A stretch of 64,000 nucleotides of DNA, taken from positions 434,001 through 498,000 of the forward strand of contig JAQSWM010000001.1 of NCBI GenBank assembly GCA_029266635.1. Reading direction: 5' to 3'. Below the pieces are notes generated by a model, which had not been told where the DNA came from, made no database searches, and saw only the letters and a program-made list of their open reading frames with translations. Each line of letters opens with the position of its first letter. Position 1 is the stretch's first letter. The DNA comes from Sphingobacteriaceae bacterium (GTDB taxonomy: Bacteria > Bacteroidota > Bacteroidia > Sphingobacteriales > Sphingobacteriaceae). Both the position numbers and the translations under genes were made by a program. Shown here piece by piece: positions 42,120 to 51,928 of this stretch.

Positions 42120-45100
42120 TTAATTGCTAACCGATTGGTATTGTGAACGCTGTAAAACTTTTTTGTATTCGGTTGGGAATACCTTGATGAACTTGCCTGC
42201 TTCTTCTTCCCAGTTGCTCAAGAGATAAAGAGCCAGATGGCTTTGCGTGAGCTGCATGTGCTTGCGGAGAAGCGCCTGAATGCCTTCCTGATCTTCTTTT
42301 GTTAAAGGATCAAGTTCTACCATTTCTGTGTTGCAGTTTTCAGGGAACTCGCCTTCCGGATCATACACCCAGGCGATACCACCGCTCATCCCTGCCGCGA
42401 AATTCCGACCTGTTTTGCCGAGGATCAGCGCACGGCCACCGGTCATGTATTCGCAACCGTGATCGCCCACCCCTTCTACAACAGCCGTAGCACCTGAATT
42501 TCTTACGGCAAAACGCTCACCTGCCTGACCGCGAACATAGAGCTCGCCAGAGGTTGCCCCATAAAGCGCAACGTTTCCGATTATGATATTGTCTTCAGGT
42601 ACGAATGTGGCGTCTGCCGCCGGATAGATAGCGAGCTGTGCGCCCGATAAGCCTTTTCCGACGTAGTCATTCGCTTCGCCTTCCAACTCAAATGACAAGC
42701 CTTTTGCACAGAATGCGCCAAAGCTTTGTCCCGCAGAACCGCTGAACTTGAAATTGATTGTATTATCCGGCAAACCGGCAGATTGATAACGTTTTGAAAC
42801 TTCGTTCGATAGAAGTGTACCGATTGTACGATCTGTATTTTTCACGATGAAGGTTGCAAACACAGGGATTTTGCTCTCCAAAGCCTGTTGCGCATGACTC
42901 AACAATTTCCAGTCGAGAATATCGGCCATACCGTGATCCTGCGCTTCGCTGTTGTACATGGTAACTCCAGGCTTGGTGCTTATCGGGTGAAGCAAACCTG
43001 AAAGATCAAGAGTTTTTGCTTTCCAGTGATTCAAGCCTTCGCGGACTTTAAGGAACTGAGCCCTGCCAACCATATCGTTAATGGTGCGGAAGCCAAGATC
43101 AGCCATAATTTCCCGCAGCTCTTCCGCAAGGAAGCGAAACAGGTTTACGATATGCTCAGGCTTTCCGCTGAATAATTTTCTAAGTTCCGGATCTTGTGTA
43201 GCAACACCAACCGGACAGGTGTTCAAGTGGCATTTGCGCATCATGATACAGCCGCCGACCACAAGTGCCGCAGTAGCTACGCCCCATTCTTCAGCTCCGA
43301 GTAAAGCTGCAATCGCAAGGTCGCGGCCCGTTTTAAGTTGTCCGTCTGTTTGCAGAACCACACGGCTTCTTAGCTGGTTACGAACCAGTGTCTGGTGTGC
43401 TTCAGCCAAGCCAAGTTCCCAAGGCAAGCCAGCGTGTTTGATAGAGCTGATCGGCGATGCCCCTGTTCCGCCGTCGTAACCTGCAATGAGGATCACATCG
43501 GCATGTGCTTTGGCAACACCCGCAGCAATTGTACCTACGCCGGCTTTTGAAACAAGTTTAACATTGATCCTGGCTTCGCGATTGGCATTTTTTAGATCAA
43601 AGATCAGCTGAGCCAAATCCTCGATTGAATAAATATCGTGGTGCGGCGGCGGAGAAATTAAGCCTACGCCCGGAGTTGAGTGGCGCACACGTGCGATCCA
43701 GTCGTCCACTTTGTGCCCTGGTAGCTGGCCGCCTTCACCTGGCTTAGCGCCTTGAGCCATTTTGATCTGGAGTTCATCAGCATTGGTCAGGTAATTCGAG
43801 GTTACTCCGAAACGTGCTGATGCAATTTGCTTGATCGCCGAACGCATAGAATCGCCGTTTGGCAACTTCTCATAACGGATCTCATCTTCCCCGCCTTCGC
43901 CGGTATTGCTTTTTCCACCTATCCGGTTCATCGCGATAGCAATGGTGCTGTGCGCTTCGTGCGATATAGAGCCGAAGGACATGGCACCAGTAGCAAAACG
44001 CTTCATGATATTCTCAGCCGGTTCAACCTCATCAATTGAAATAGCTTCCCGGTGATGTGCAAAGTCGAGCAAGCCACGTATAGTAAACATTTTATCAGTC
44101 TGATCATTGATCAGCTTGGCATAACTCTTATAAACTTCGTAGTTGTTTGTGCGGGTTGCGTGCTGAAGCAAGTGAACGGTTTGCGGATTGAACAGGTGGG
44201 CTTCCCCCCGGCGTTTCCACTGGTAAATTCCGCCTTCAGGCAACATCTGTTGCTCTGGTTTGGATGAACCGAAGCCTTCGTAATGTTTGTAAAGGGTTTC
44301 TTTCGCGATTTCATCAAGTCCCAATCCACCGATCCGTGTTACCGCTCCTGTAAAATAACGGTCAACAACATCGCTGTTCAAACCTAAAATCTCGAACACC
44401 TGAGAACCGTGGTACGACTGAAGCGTAGAGATTCCCATCTTAGAGAATATCTTCAGCAAGCCATCGCAAACGGCTTTTATATAGTTTTTAGAAAGGTATT
44501 TCCACTCAAGCGATGTGTCGAGCCTGCCTTCCTGCTTCATTGTTTGGATTGTAGCAAGAGCGAGGTACGGGTTTATCGCGGTAGCACCAAATGCGAGAAG
44601 ACAAGCAAAATGGTGTACTTCCCAAACATCGCCAGCTTCAACAACCAGTCCGACAGAACCGCGATAACCTTTTTTAACCAAATGATGGTGAACCGCAGAA
44701 ACCGCAAGCAATGATGGGATCGGTGCATGCTCAGAATCCAATGCACGGTCGGTAAGAATCAATACTTCAAAGCCGTCGTTTACTGCATCTTCTGCATACC
44801 GACAAAGCCTTGCAAGCCCGTTTTCAAGTGAGCCCGGCAGCCCATCTGCTTTAAAATATGTTTGAAGAGTTTTTGCATGGAACAAACCAGTATCAATGCT
44901 TCGCAGCTTTTCAAGCTCGTAATTGTTGATGATTGGTTGCTGCAAAGCCACGCAATGGCAATGCATTTTATCTTCGTCGAGCAGGTTGCCGTTGTTACCG
45001 ATAAATGTTGCAAGGCTCATCACCAAGCGCTCGCGAATCGGATCGATTGGCGGATTTGTCACCTGTGCAAAAAACTGTTTGAAGTAGCTCGACAAATGTT

Positions 45101-46646
45101 GAGGGCGATCAGAAAGGACTGCAAGCGGCACATCCGTTCCCATTGAACCAATGGGCTCTTTGCCATCGAGTGCCATCGGCTTGATGATGCTTTCTATATC
45201 TTCCCGGCTGTAGCCGAAAACTTGCTGGTATTTAAAAACTGCTTCAGAAGCAAGATCCGAGAATGTAACCCGTGGTTCGGGAAGTTCTTCCATCCGGATT
45301 TTATAGTTCTCCAGCCACTGGCCGTAGGGCTGCTTTGAAGTGATAGATAGCTTAATTTCCTCGTCGGTGATAATCTTTCCCGCCTCGGTATCAACCAGGA
45401 ACATTTTCCCGGGCTGTAACCTGCCTTTTCTCAGAACCGTGCTTTCCTGAAGCGACAAAACTCCCGCTTCGGAAGCCACAATCACACGGCCGTCATTGGT
45501 GATTACGTAGCGTAATGGGCGTAAACCGTTCCGGTCGAGCATGGAGCCAATGATCTTTCCATCAGTAAAGGTCAGTGCTGCCGGGCCGTCCCACGGCTCC
45601 ATCAAGGTAGCATGAAACTCGTAAAAGGCTTTCTTAAGCGGATCCATCTGCTCGTTGCCATCCCAAGCTTCGGGCACCAGCATCATCATTACGTGCGGCA
45701 ATGAGCGGCCGCTATGCAACAGGACTTCAACTATATTATCAAGGCAGGCTGAATCCGACTGATCGGTATCAACCACCGGTAAAATCATTTCGATTTCTTC
45801 GCTGCTGAAGTACGAAGAAGCGTACGAACGAAGACCGGAATAAAACCAATTCAGGTTTCCGGTAAGGGTATTAATCTCGCCATTGTGCGCTATAAAGCGG
45901 AAAGGCTGAGCAAGCTTCCACGATGGGAATGTATTCGTGGAGAAACGGGAATGGATCATCCCAAAACCCGACTTAAAGCGTTCGTCGTTTAAATCTGTGT
46001 AATATTTGCGGACCTGATAAGTAGTAAGCTGTCCTTTGTAAACTATTACCTTACATGAGAAGGAAGTAAAATAGAAGTTGTCGTCAAGCTGCTTAACTTG
46101 TTCAGATATCGTTTTGCCGATTAATCTCCTTAAAACATATAGCTTCCGTTCGAAATCTTCGCAATTGTGAATAGATGAAGGTCGAGCAACAAACACCTGT
46201 TCTACTGAAGGTTCAGTAGACAAAGCAGTTTGGCCAATGCCGTCGCGGCTGATTGGAACTTTTCTGTAGCCTAATACCTGCAAACCCAATTTTGATGAAG
46301 CATTATTGATTACGTTGCGGCAAGCCTCCTTTACAGTTGACTCTTTCGGGAAGAACACCATCCCTACGCCGTAATAGCCCCGCTCGCCAAGGCGAATGTT
46401 AAGGTTTATACATTCTTCAATAAGAAATTCATGCGGAATTTGGACCATAATCCCCGCCCCATCGCCCGATTCCGGATCACAGCCACAAGCGCCACGGTGT
46501 TCCATGTTTTCAAGAATGGTAAGGGCATCGGCAACTATTTGATGCGAAGCGTGGCCGTTAATGTTTGTAATGAACCCGGTACCGCAGGAGTCGTGTTCAA
46601 ATTCAGACCTGTAAAGGCCCTGTTGGTCGTATTCAGTTTTACTCAT
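42120..46646 (-). CDS. gltB: Glutamate synthase large (alpha) subunit
   Basis: 1508 residues, the full family length. A short propeptide precedes Cys21 (HDSCGTGFI), the class-II amidotransferase nucleophile after processing. Then come the central domain, the FMN synthase barrel (MSFGSISHEAHSTIAIAMNR near 890, IAGYDGGTGASPISSIKHAG near 1060), the 3Fe-4S ligands in CIMMRKCHLNTCPVG near 1140, and the C-terminal GXGXG beta-helix (ARDGLSG-like GGRALILGKTG). It makes two glutamates from glutamine and 2-oxoglutarate. First gene of the gltBD operon. Confidence 0.97.
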   Translation of the reverse strand: MSKTEYDQQGLYRSEFEHDSCGTGFITNINGHASHQIVADALTILENMEHRGACGCDPESGDGAGIMVQIPHEFLIEECINLNIRLGERGYYGVGMVFFPKESTVKEACRNVINNASSKLGLQVLGYRKVPISRDGIGQTALSTEPSVEQVFVARPSSIHNCEDFERKLYVLRRLIGKTISEQVKQLDDNFYFTSFSCKVIVYKGQLTTYQVRKYYTDLNDERFKSGFGMIHSRFSTNTFPSWKLAQPFRFIAHNGEINTLTGNLNWFYSGLRSYASSYFSSEEIEMILPVVDTDQSDSACLDNIVEVLLHSGRSLPHVMMMLVPEAWDGNEQMDPLKKAFYEFHATLMEPWDGPAALTFTDGKIIGSMLDRNGLRPLRYVITNDGRVIVASEAGVLSLQESTVLRKGRLQPGKMFLVDTEAGKIITDEEIKLSITSKQPYGQWLENYKIRMEELPEPRVTFSDLASEAVFKYQQVFGYSREDIESIIKPMALDGKEPIGSMGTDVPLAVLSDRPQHLSSYFKQFFAQVTNPPIDPIRERLVMSLATFIGNNGNLLDEDKMHCHCVALQQPIINNYELEKLRSIDTGLFHAKTLQTYFKADGLPGSLENGLARLCRYAEDAVNDGFEVLILTDRALDSEHAPIPSLLAVSAVHHHLVKKGYRGSVGLVVEAGDVWEVHHFACLLAFGATAINPYLALATIQTMKQEGRLDTSLEWKYLSKNYIKAVCDGLLKIFSKMGISTLQSYHGSQVFEILGLNSDVVDRYFTGAVTRIGGLGLDEIAKETLYKHYEGFGSSKPEQQMLPEGGIYQWKRRGEAHLFNPQTVHLLQHATRTNNYEVYKSYAKLINDQTDKMFTIRGLLDFAHHREAISIDEVEPAENIMKRFATGAMSFGSISHEAHSTIAIAMNRIGGKSNTGEGGEDEIRYEKLPNGDSMRSAIKQIASARFGVTSNYLTNADELQIKMAQGAKPGEGGQLPGHKVDDWIARVRHSTPGVGLISPPPHHDIYSIEDLAQLIFDLKNANREARINVKLVSKAGVGTIAAGVAKAHADVILIAGYDGGTGASPISSIKHAGLPWELGLAEAHQTLVRNQLRSRVVLQTDGQLKTGRDLAIAALLGAEEWGVATAALVVGGCIMMRKCHLNTCPVGVATQDPELRKLFSGKPEHIVNLFRFLAEELREIMADLGFRTINDMVGRAQFLKVREGLNHWKAKTLDLSGLLHPISTKPGVTMYNSEAQDHGMADILDWKLLSHAQQALESKIPVFATFIVKNTDRTIGTLLSNEVSKRYQSAGLPDNTINFKFSGSAGQSFGAFCAKGLSFELEGEANDYVGKGLSGAQLAIYPAADATFVPEDNIIIGNVALYGATSGELYVRGQAGERFAVRNSGATAVVEGVGDHGCEYMTGGRALILGKTGRNFAAGMSGGIAWVYDPEGEFPENCNTEMVELDPLTKEDQEGIQALLRKHMQLTQSHLALYLLSNWEEEAGKFIKVFPTEYKKVLQRSQYQSVSN

Positions 46647-46863
46647 CAGACTAATTGGGTATTAAGTGGCGATTACGAAAATACTAAACCCATCCCTTAT
46701 TTGAGTAATTTTTAAAGATTTTTAATATTATCGCAATTCCGATCTATAAACTACCTGTTATTTTAACATTTTGATAATTTACCGGAAGTATATGGCTGCG
46801 AGCTACAAAATATGGCTGGCTATTGAAGCATTTAGGACACCCTTGAAAGATTTTTCTTTTCCT

Positions 46864-46894
46864 TATGGCGGTCTGCTGAAAATTTCTACTTTTG
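46864..46894 (+). promoter_or_regulatory. Likely promoter of the transaldolase gene
   Basis: TATG at 46864-46867, one mismatch to TTTG, then 19 nt and a perfect -7 TACTTTTG at 46887-46894. Transcription would start near 46900. Confidence 0.5.
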
Positions 46895-47007
46895 CCGCGG
46901 GTAAGTCTTTTACGACCAGCTCCCTTTGAACTCCCCCAGGGTGGGAACACAGCAAGGGTAGGAGGTTGTAGCGGTGCGATAAAAGGGGCTTGCCCATTTT
47001 TCACCCC

Positions 47008-47025
47008 TTCCCCCAAATGGGGGAA
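47008..47025 (+). other. Strong hairpin in the transaldolase leader
   Basis: TTCCCCC / GGGGGAA with an AAAT loop, a perfect 7-bp stem about 65 nt before the start codon. No T-run follows, so it is unlikely to be a terminator. It may be part of a dispersed repeat or affect mRNA stability. Confidence 0.45.
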
Positions 47026-47090
47026 TCGGGCGAAAAATCTACCCTCCGCTCTTTAACAGGGTTTTGAATTAGTCCCCATACCAATCAGAT

Positions 47091-47750
47091 ATGAAATTTT
47101 TTATTGATACAGCAAATCTTGCTCAAATTCAGGAAGCATATGATCTTGGCGTTCTAGACGGCGTAACCACCAACCCAAGCTTAATGGCTAAGGAAGGCAT
47201 CACCGGACACGACAATATAATCAAGCATTACCTGGCAATCTGCGATATTGTAGATGCTGATGTAAGTGCCGAAGTAATTGCTACCGATTACGATGGCATT
47301 ATCGAAGAAGGAACCAAATTAGCAGCCTTGAATGAAAAGATCGTTGTGAAAGTGCCCATGATCAAAGACGGTGTAAAGGCAATTAAATATTTCGCTTCAA
47401 AAGGAATTAAAACGAACTGTACTCTGGTTTTCTCGGCAGGACAAGCTTTGTTAGCGGCAAAAGCAGGCGCTACGTATGTTTCTCCGTTCGTTGGAAGATT
47501 AGATGATGTTTCTACCGATGGCATGCAGTTAATCGAAGATATCCGTCTGATTTTTGACAACTACGGATACGAGACACAAATCCTTGCTGCCTCTGTTCGC
47601 CACCCGATGCACATTATCCAGTGCGCCAAGATCGGTGCGGATGTGATCACTGCGCCGCTATCCGCAATAGCTGCATTGCTAAAACACCCTTTAACCGATA
47701 GCGGCCTGGCTCAGTTTTTAGCCGACCACGCGAAAGCTGCAGGAAAGTAA
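47091..47750 (+). CDS. Transaldolase / fructose-6-phosphate aldolase family
   Basis: 219 residues, the short TalC/FSA-type class. [34 protein letters not shown] and the Schiff-base lysine in [13 protein letters not shown] (near residue 85) are intact, as is [18 protein letters not shown]. It moves dihydroxyacetone units in the non-oxidative pentose phosphate pathway or cleaves fructose-6-phosphate; sequence does not separate these. A strong terminator follows. Confidence 0.92.
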   Translation: MKFFIDTANLAQIQEAYDLGVLDGVTTNPSLMAKEGITGHDNIIKHYLAICDIVDADVSAEVIATDYDGIIEEGTKLAALNEKIVVKVPMIKDGVKAIKYFASKGIKTNCTLVFSAGQALLAAKAGATYVSPFVGRLDDVSTDGMQLIEDIRLIFDNYGYETQILAASVRHPMHIIQCAKIGADVITAPLSAIAALLKHPLTDSGLAQFLADHAKAAGK

Positions 47751-47768
47751 TCCAACTTATAAATATTG

Positions 47769-47793
47769 AAGGCTCGCATTGCGGGCCTTTTTT
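47769..47793 (+). terminator. Rho-independent terminator after the transaldolase gene
   Basis: Stem AAGGCTCGC / GCGGGCCTT (with one G-T pair) with ATT loop, then a T-run. It begins 18 nt after the stop. Confidence 0.88.
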
Positions 47794-47838
47794 GTTTCAG
47801 CCGATTAAACAAATACCGGTTTACAATATTGAATACAG

Positions 47839-48813
47839 ATGCAGGAAAACTTTGACGTACTGATCATAGGCGGCGGGCCAATTGGGCTTGCGTGCGGAAT
47901 TGCAGCGCAAAAAGCCGGGCTGAGCTACGTGATAATCGAGAAGGGATGCCTTGTGAATTCACTCTACAACTATCCACAGACCATGACGTTCTTCTCTACT
48001 TCCGAGAAGCTGGAAATTGGCGGAATTCCATTTGTATCGAACAACCCAAAGCCGGTCCGGGCAGAAGCACTGGAATATTATCGCCGTGTAGCGGGATACT
48101 ATAAACTAAGAACAAAGCTTTTTGAAACTGTTGAAGAGGTAAAAAAATCCGGAGGTCGCTTTGAAGTAAAAACTTCAAAGGCACTCTACGAAGCGAAAAA
48201 CATCATTATTGCAACCGGCTTTTACGACATCCCTAAACTGATGGATATTCCCGGAGAGGATTTGCCGAAGGTTTCGCACTACTACAAGGATCCGCATTAT
48301 TATGCGATGCAGAATGTGGTTGTTGTGGGCTCAAGCAACTCCTCAGTGGATGCTGCGCTGGAAACATACCGCAAGGGTGCAAATGTTACGATGGTGATCC
48401 GCGGAAGCGAGATCGGGCAACGAGTGAAGTATTGGGTGCGTCCTGACATCCTAAACCGGATTGCAGAAGGAAGCATCAAAGCATATTTCAACTCGGAACT
48501 GATTGCAATCAGGGAACATGAAGTGGACATTAGAACGCCAAAAGGCTCAATCACCATCCCAAACGATTTTGTCCTTGCCCTCACCGGCTACCAACCCAAC
48601 TTCGACCTGCTCAGAAAATTTGGATTAAACCTTTCGGAAGATGAAAAACTCTACCCTGCTCACAATCCTGAAACGATGGAAACCAACCAGAAAGGTATCT
48701 ATTTAGCCGGTGTGGTTTGCGGAGGCATGGACACACATATTTGGTTCATCGAAAATTCACGGGAACATCCTGGAAGGATAATCACTCACATGATCGCCAA
48801 TCAGCGCACCTAA
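47839..48813 (+). CDS. ypdA: YpdA-type flavoprotein reductase (putative bacillithiol disulfide reductase)
   Basis: 324 residues. The FAD-binding VLIIGGGPIGLACGIAAQKAG is at the N-terminus, the NADPH-binding VVVVGSSNSSVDAALETY near residue 155, and the ALTGYQPNFDLLRKFG and GIYLAGVVCGG segments near the C-terminus. There is no CxxC redox pair, unlike thioredoxin reductase, which is typical of YpdA/Bdr. In Firmicutes YpdA reduces bacillithiol disulfide. The conserved MTFFSTSEKLEIGGIPF region supports this subfamily. Its stop overlaps the convergent lipoprotein gene by 4 bp. Confidence 0.85.
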   Translation: MQENFDVLIIGGGPIGLACGIAAQKAGLSYVIIEKGCLVNSLYNYPQTMTFFSTSEKLEIGGIPFVSNNPKPVRAEALEYYRRVAGYYKLRTKLFETVEEVKKSGGRFEVKTSKALYEAKNIIIATGFYDIPKLMDIPGEDLPKVSHYYKDPHYYAMQNVVVVGSSNSSVDAALETYRKGANVTMVIRGSEIGQRVKYWVRPDILNRIAEGSIKAYFNSELIAIREHEVDIRTPKGSITIPNDFVLALTGYQPNFDLLRKFGLNLSEDEKLYPAHNPETMETNQKGIYLAGVVCGGMDTHIWFIENSREHPGRIITHMIANQRT

Positions 48814-49502
48814 TCAATAAGCGGCCTGTTGTCGTCCTCCTCCTTTGCGCCAGTCCCGCTATCTTCCGACTTTTCCTTCTCGCGGTCTTCCGGCGAAATC
48901 TCATCTACATCAAAGGAATTTCCTTTAATCGTGTACACCACAATCTTCCTTCCCGATGGTTTCGTGTCGTCTTCATTGTCAAATAGCGGGAACTCACGAC
49001 GAAGTTTGTTATCCTTGATATAAACACTATCCTGTCCGCGGTATTTCTTCTTGGTTGCTGAAGTTAAATCAGGAAATTTCATCTCATTCGCATTCCCCGA
49101 TTCGCTGAATTCATATACAATCATCTTGAAATGAGAACCCTCGCCTTCCCCTTTCACCTGGATGTACAGTTCGGGGTTTCCATCCGAATCCATATCCATA
49201 TTCCACGAATCCTGGATTTTTCCGTCCAGCTCGCCCGAAGTGGTGCGGTATTTCAAGTGCGAGGAATCCGATCGCAAAACCAGGTAAGCTCCCACAGATT
49301 CCGACCCTCTGCCCCAGCCCAGCACATCCAGCGTAAGCCCCGGCTTTACTTCAATCGCCTTGTGATAGGTGAATGGCGGAGGCAACTTCGGAGTTACAGG
49401 CGCAACCGGCTTTTGAACTGCCACAGGCTTTTTATCCTCGGTACATGAAACCACCAGCATACTGAAGGCTACGGCAAAAAAATACAAGTTTGAAATTCGC
49501 AT
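48810..49502 (-). CDS. Lipoprotein of unknown function
   Basis: 230 residues from ATG 49502; the longer open frame runs back into the hexosaminidase gene. The signal peptide ends MLVVSC (Cys18) followed by TEDKKPVAV and a Pro/Val-rich linker. The mature part has a beta-propeller-blade-like NMDMDSDGNPELYIQVKG motif, reminiscent of FG-GAP/VCBS calcium sites, and an acidic tail (EKEKSEDSGTGAKEEDD). I do not recognise a named family. It starts 16 nt after the hexosaminidase stop and is probably co-transcribed. Confidence 0.65.
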   Translation of the reverse strand: MRISNLYFFAVAFSMLVVSCTEDKKPVAVQKPVAPVTPKLPPPFTYHKAIEVKPGLTLDVLGWGRGSESVGAYLVLRSDSSHLKYRTTSGELDGKIQDSWNMDMDSDGNPELYIQVKGEGEGSHFKMIVYEFSESGNANEMKFPDLTSATKKKYRGQDSVYIKDNKLRREFPLFDNEDDTKPSGRKIVVYTIKGNSFDVDEISPEDREKEKSEDSGTGAKEEDDNRPLID

Positions 49503-49518
49503 GGATGTAAGGTCTGGC

Positions 49519-51822
49519 TTAATTAAATAACATAGATTCCGTAATTTCCTGCTTAGCTTTCCCCGGTGCTGTAACGTAAGCCTTAAACTCGTTGCTACCG
49601 CCTGCCTGGAAATACCGCAGTTCAATTTTGTGGTACCCTTTTAACAGGTTTGCAACTCCGTTAGTTTCAAAATTAAAATGTTTGCCGTCGTTCTGCACCA
49701 CCAGTTTATTGTCTATCCACAGCTGCGAACCATCGTCGGAAGTTGTAGAAAAACTATAAACGCCATCCTTTTCGATGTTGATGTAGCCAGTAAACACTGT
49801 GCCGAATGTGCGTGCCTTACCGCGGAACTTAGCCGGGCTGACCGATGGCGCTGTGCCTTTTTCGGCTGCCTGCAAGGTATCCAACTGAGCAACACTGGTA
49901 AAATCACCGGGAAGGTAAAAGTATCGGAGCCCTTTGTTGCCTGGAGAGATGTTTAAGGCAGCCCCAGCGGAAGGCTCATTGACCAGTGTAGTTGTAGTAA
50001 CAGCACTCCTCTTTCCTGAAGGTGTTATCACGATGGTTTTTAAAGTACACTGCTCGCCTGCGGGGATTTTTATGTTGAAGTCTGCAGAATAGGTTTTGTC
50101 CGTCTCCCGTGGCGTATAGCCGTTGATGGTGTAATAAATCTTCGCTCCGGTAACAGATGGTTTCAACCTTACGGGATATTCAGCCGCAGCAATCACGGTG
50201 TCTTTTGCACCGATGGCAGTCGGCACCCGATAAACTGTATTGGTTTTATCAAGCTGGGCCAGGTGCTTTGGCACACGTTGCTCGGCAAAATTCATGTAGT
50301 TTTTATTCTCAAGAGATGTCCATGCAATTTCCGACAAGGCATACATGCGGGGGAAGATCATGTACTCAACATGCTGTGGAGTTGCGATATATTCCGTCCA
50401 GACGTTAGCCTGAACGCCTATAATGTGCTTTTGCTGTTCGGGTGTAAGTGTTGAAGGTGTTGGATCGTATGAATAAACCTCCTGCATAGGTGTGTAGCCA
50501 CCAATGGCTAATGGTTCCTGATCTGATTTTCCCTGCAAATGGTCGAAATACACGAAGTTGCCTGGAGTCATAATGGCATCGTGGTTTTGCTTTGCTGCCG
50601 CGATGCCGCCATTTACGCCTGTCCAGCTCATTACGGTTGCATTCGGCGCAAGCCCGCCCTGCAGAATCTCATCCCATCCGATGATCTGCCTTCCTTTTGA
50701 ATTCAGGAACTTTTCCATCCGGTGAATGAAATAGCTTTGGAGTTCTTCCTCGTTCTTAAGATTATTATCCGCAATTCGTTTCTGGCAATATTTACATTCT
50801 TTCCAGCGAGTTTTAGGGCACTCATCGCCGCCAATGTGAATGTATGTGCTTGGGAACAATGGCAAGATTTCAGTGAGAACATCCTGAAGGAAATTGAAAG
50901 TGCTTTCCTTTCCGGCGCAGTAGACATCTTCTTTTACGCCCCAGTTTTCGGCAGTTTTAAACGGACCTGGATTATCGCCACAGGCAAGCTCAGGATAAGC
51001 CGCAAGCGCAGCAACCGAATGGCCGGGCATTTCAATCTCCGGAATCACAGTAATGTACTTCGATGTAGCGTAGGCAACTATTTGCTTTACTTCATCTTGC
51101 GTATAAAATCCGCCGTATGGAGTATTGTCGAAAGCCTGTGGCATACGGTCGTGGTAATGGCCGATGAGGGTTTGGGCTCTGAAGCCGCCTACTTGGGTAA
51201 GCTTCAGATATTTCTTTATCTCGATGCGCCAGCCCTGATCTTCAGTTAAATGCCAGTGAAAGGTGTTGAGTTTGTATTGCGCAAGCACATCGATATATTT
51301 TTTGATGAACGGCAGCGGCATCATGTGACGGCCAACATCGAGGTGCATACCGCGATATTTGTAGCGAGGTTCATCATTGATCTCTGCACATGGGATTTTT
51401 GGCGCACCTTCCCGTACAACCGGCAAAATCTGCATCAGCGACTGCATAGCATAAAACAGCCCTGCGCCCTTGCCTGAAACATTTATCTGCTTCGGTCCGA
51501 TTGAAAGCGAATAACCTTCAGCGTTTTTGCCGGTGTATCCGGATGATGAAAATCGGATTACTCCGTTTGGTGCTTTGATGAAAGCCTTGGCTACGGGAAT
51601 ATCAAGGAAGTAGCTGTTCTTGAGGAAATCATGAAAAAGGCTGGCGATCTTATAATCTTCAGCGGTTTCGAATAAAATACCTGATTGTTTGGTGAACTGA
51701 AACTGCCCGGCTTTCAGCATAACGGATTTCGGTGCCGGGATGATGCCGAGGTTAGGGTCATTTTGTGCAAACGATGTAAGAGCGAAAAGGCAGCAGGTTA
51801 GAAGGGTTAAAATTTTTCTCAT
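49519..51822 (-). CDS. Exported beta-N-acetylhexosaminidase (GH20) with PA14-type domain
   Basis: 767 residues. Signal peptide MRKILTLLTCCLFALTSFAQ; a GH20b domain (LGIIPAPKSVMLKAGQF); then the catalytic barrel with YRGMHLDVGRHMMP near residue 160 and the Asp-Glu pair D333/E334 in IHIGGDECPKTRW. A C-terminal beta sandwich (about 540-610) resembles the chitobiase C-terminal domain. The last 140 residues (TVFTGYINIEKDGVYSF, DDGSQLWIDNKLVVQNDG) are a PA14-like carbohydrate-binding domain. It removes terminal GlcNAc/GalNAc from glycans, chitin or peptidoglycan fragments. On the minus strand a -7-like TAGATTTG is at 51847-51840. Confidence 0.92.
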   Translation of the reverse strand: MRKILTLLTCCLFALTSFAQNDPNLGIIPAPKSVMLKAGQFQFTKQSGILFETAEDYKIASLFHDFLKNSYFLDIPVAKAFIKAPNGVIRFSSSGYTGKNAEGYSLSIGPKQINVSGKGAGLFYAMQSLMQILPVVREGAPKIPCAEINDEPRYKYRGMHLDVGRHMMPLPFIKKYIDVLAQYKLNTFHWHLTEDQGWRIEIKKYLKLTQVGGFRAQTLIGHYHDRMPQAFDNTPYGGFYTQDEVKQIVAYATSKYITVIPEIEMPGHSVAALAAYPELACGDNPGPFKTAENWGVKEDVYCAGKESTFNFLQDVLTEILPLFPSTYIHIGGDECPKTRWKECKYCQKRIADNNLKNEEELQSYFIHRMEKFLNSKGRQIIGWDEILQGGLAPNATVMSWTGVNGGIAAAKQNHDAIMTPGNFVYFDHLQGKSDQEPLAIGGYTPMQEVYSYDPTPSTLTPEQQKHIIGVQANVWTEYIATPQHVEYMIFPRMYALSEIAWTSLENKNYMNFAEQRVPKHLAQLDKTNTVYRVPTAIGAKDTVIAAAEYPVRLKPSVTGAKIYYTINGYTPRETDKTYSADFNIKIPAGEQCTLKTIVITPSGKRSAVTTTTLVNEPSAGAALNISPGNKGLRYFYLPGDFTSVAQLDTLQAAEKGTAPSVSPAKFRGKARTFGTVFTGYINIEKDGVYSFSTTSDDGSQLWIDNKLVVQNDGKHFNFETNGVANLLKGYHKIELRYFQAGGSNEFKAYVTAPGKAKQEITESMLFN

Positions 51823-51928
51823 GTTTTGGATGTGGAATCCAAATCTAAAAAAAATTGTGGTTGCGGAAAGCTGTGGATGAGCAAGGGTTAAGTAACATTC
51901 CTAGAACGGTTATACAACATGAGAATCA

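Larger units (their letters stand above)
46647..47090. other. 444-nt intergenic region between gltB and transaldolase
   Basis: The left part is AT-rich and presumably holds the gltB promoter, but no clean TAnnTTTG/TTTG pair is seen on the minus strand. The right part, from about 46895, is GC-richer and contains G/C-run sequences typical of dispersed intergenic repeats (CTCCCCCAGGGTGGGA, and the hairpin at 47008). A 90-codon open frame on the minus strand here has no coding character. A plus-strand promoter candidate at 46864 would give the transaldolase an about 190-nt leader. Confidence 0.5.

Noticed and set aside
46744-47016. 90-codon open frame on the minus strand between gltB and the transaldolase
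   Set aside because: Low-complexity Pro/Gly/Lys translation over repeat-like GC-rich sequence and a plus-strand promoter candidate; no protein-like pattern.
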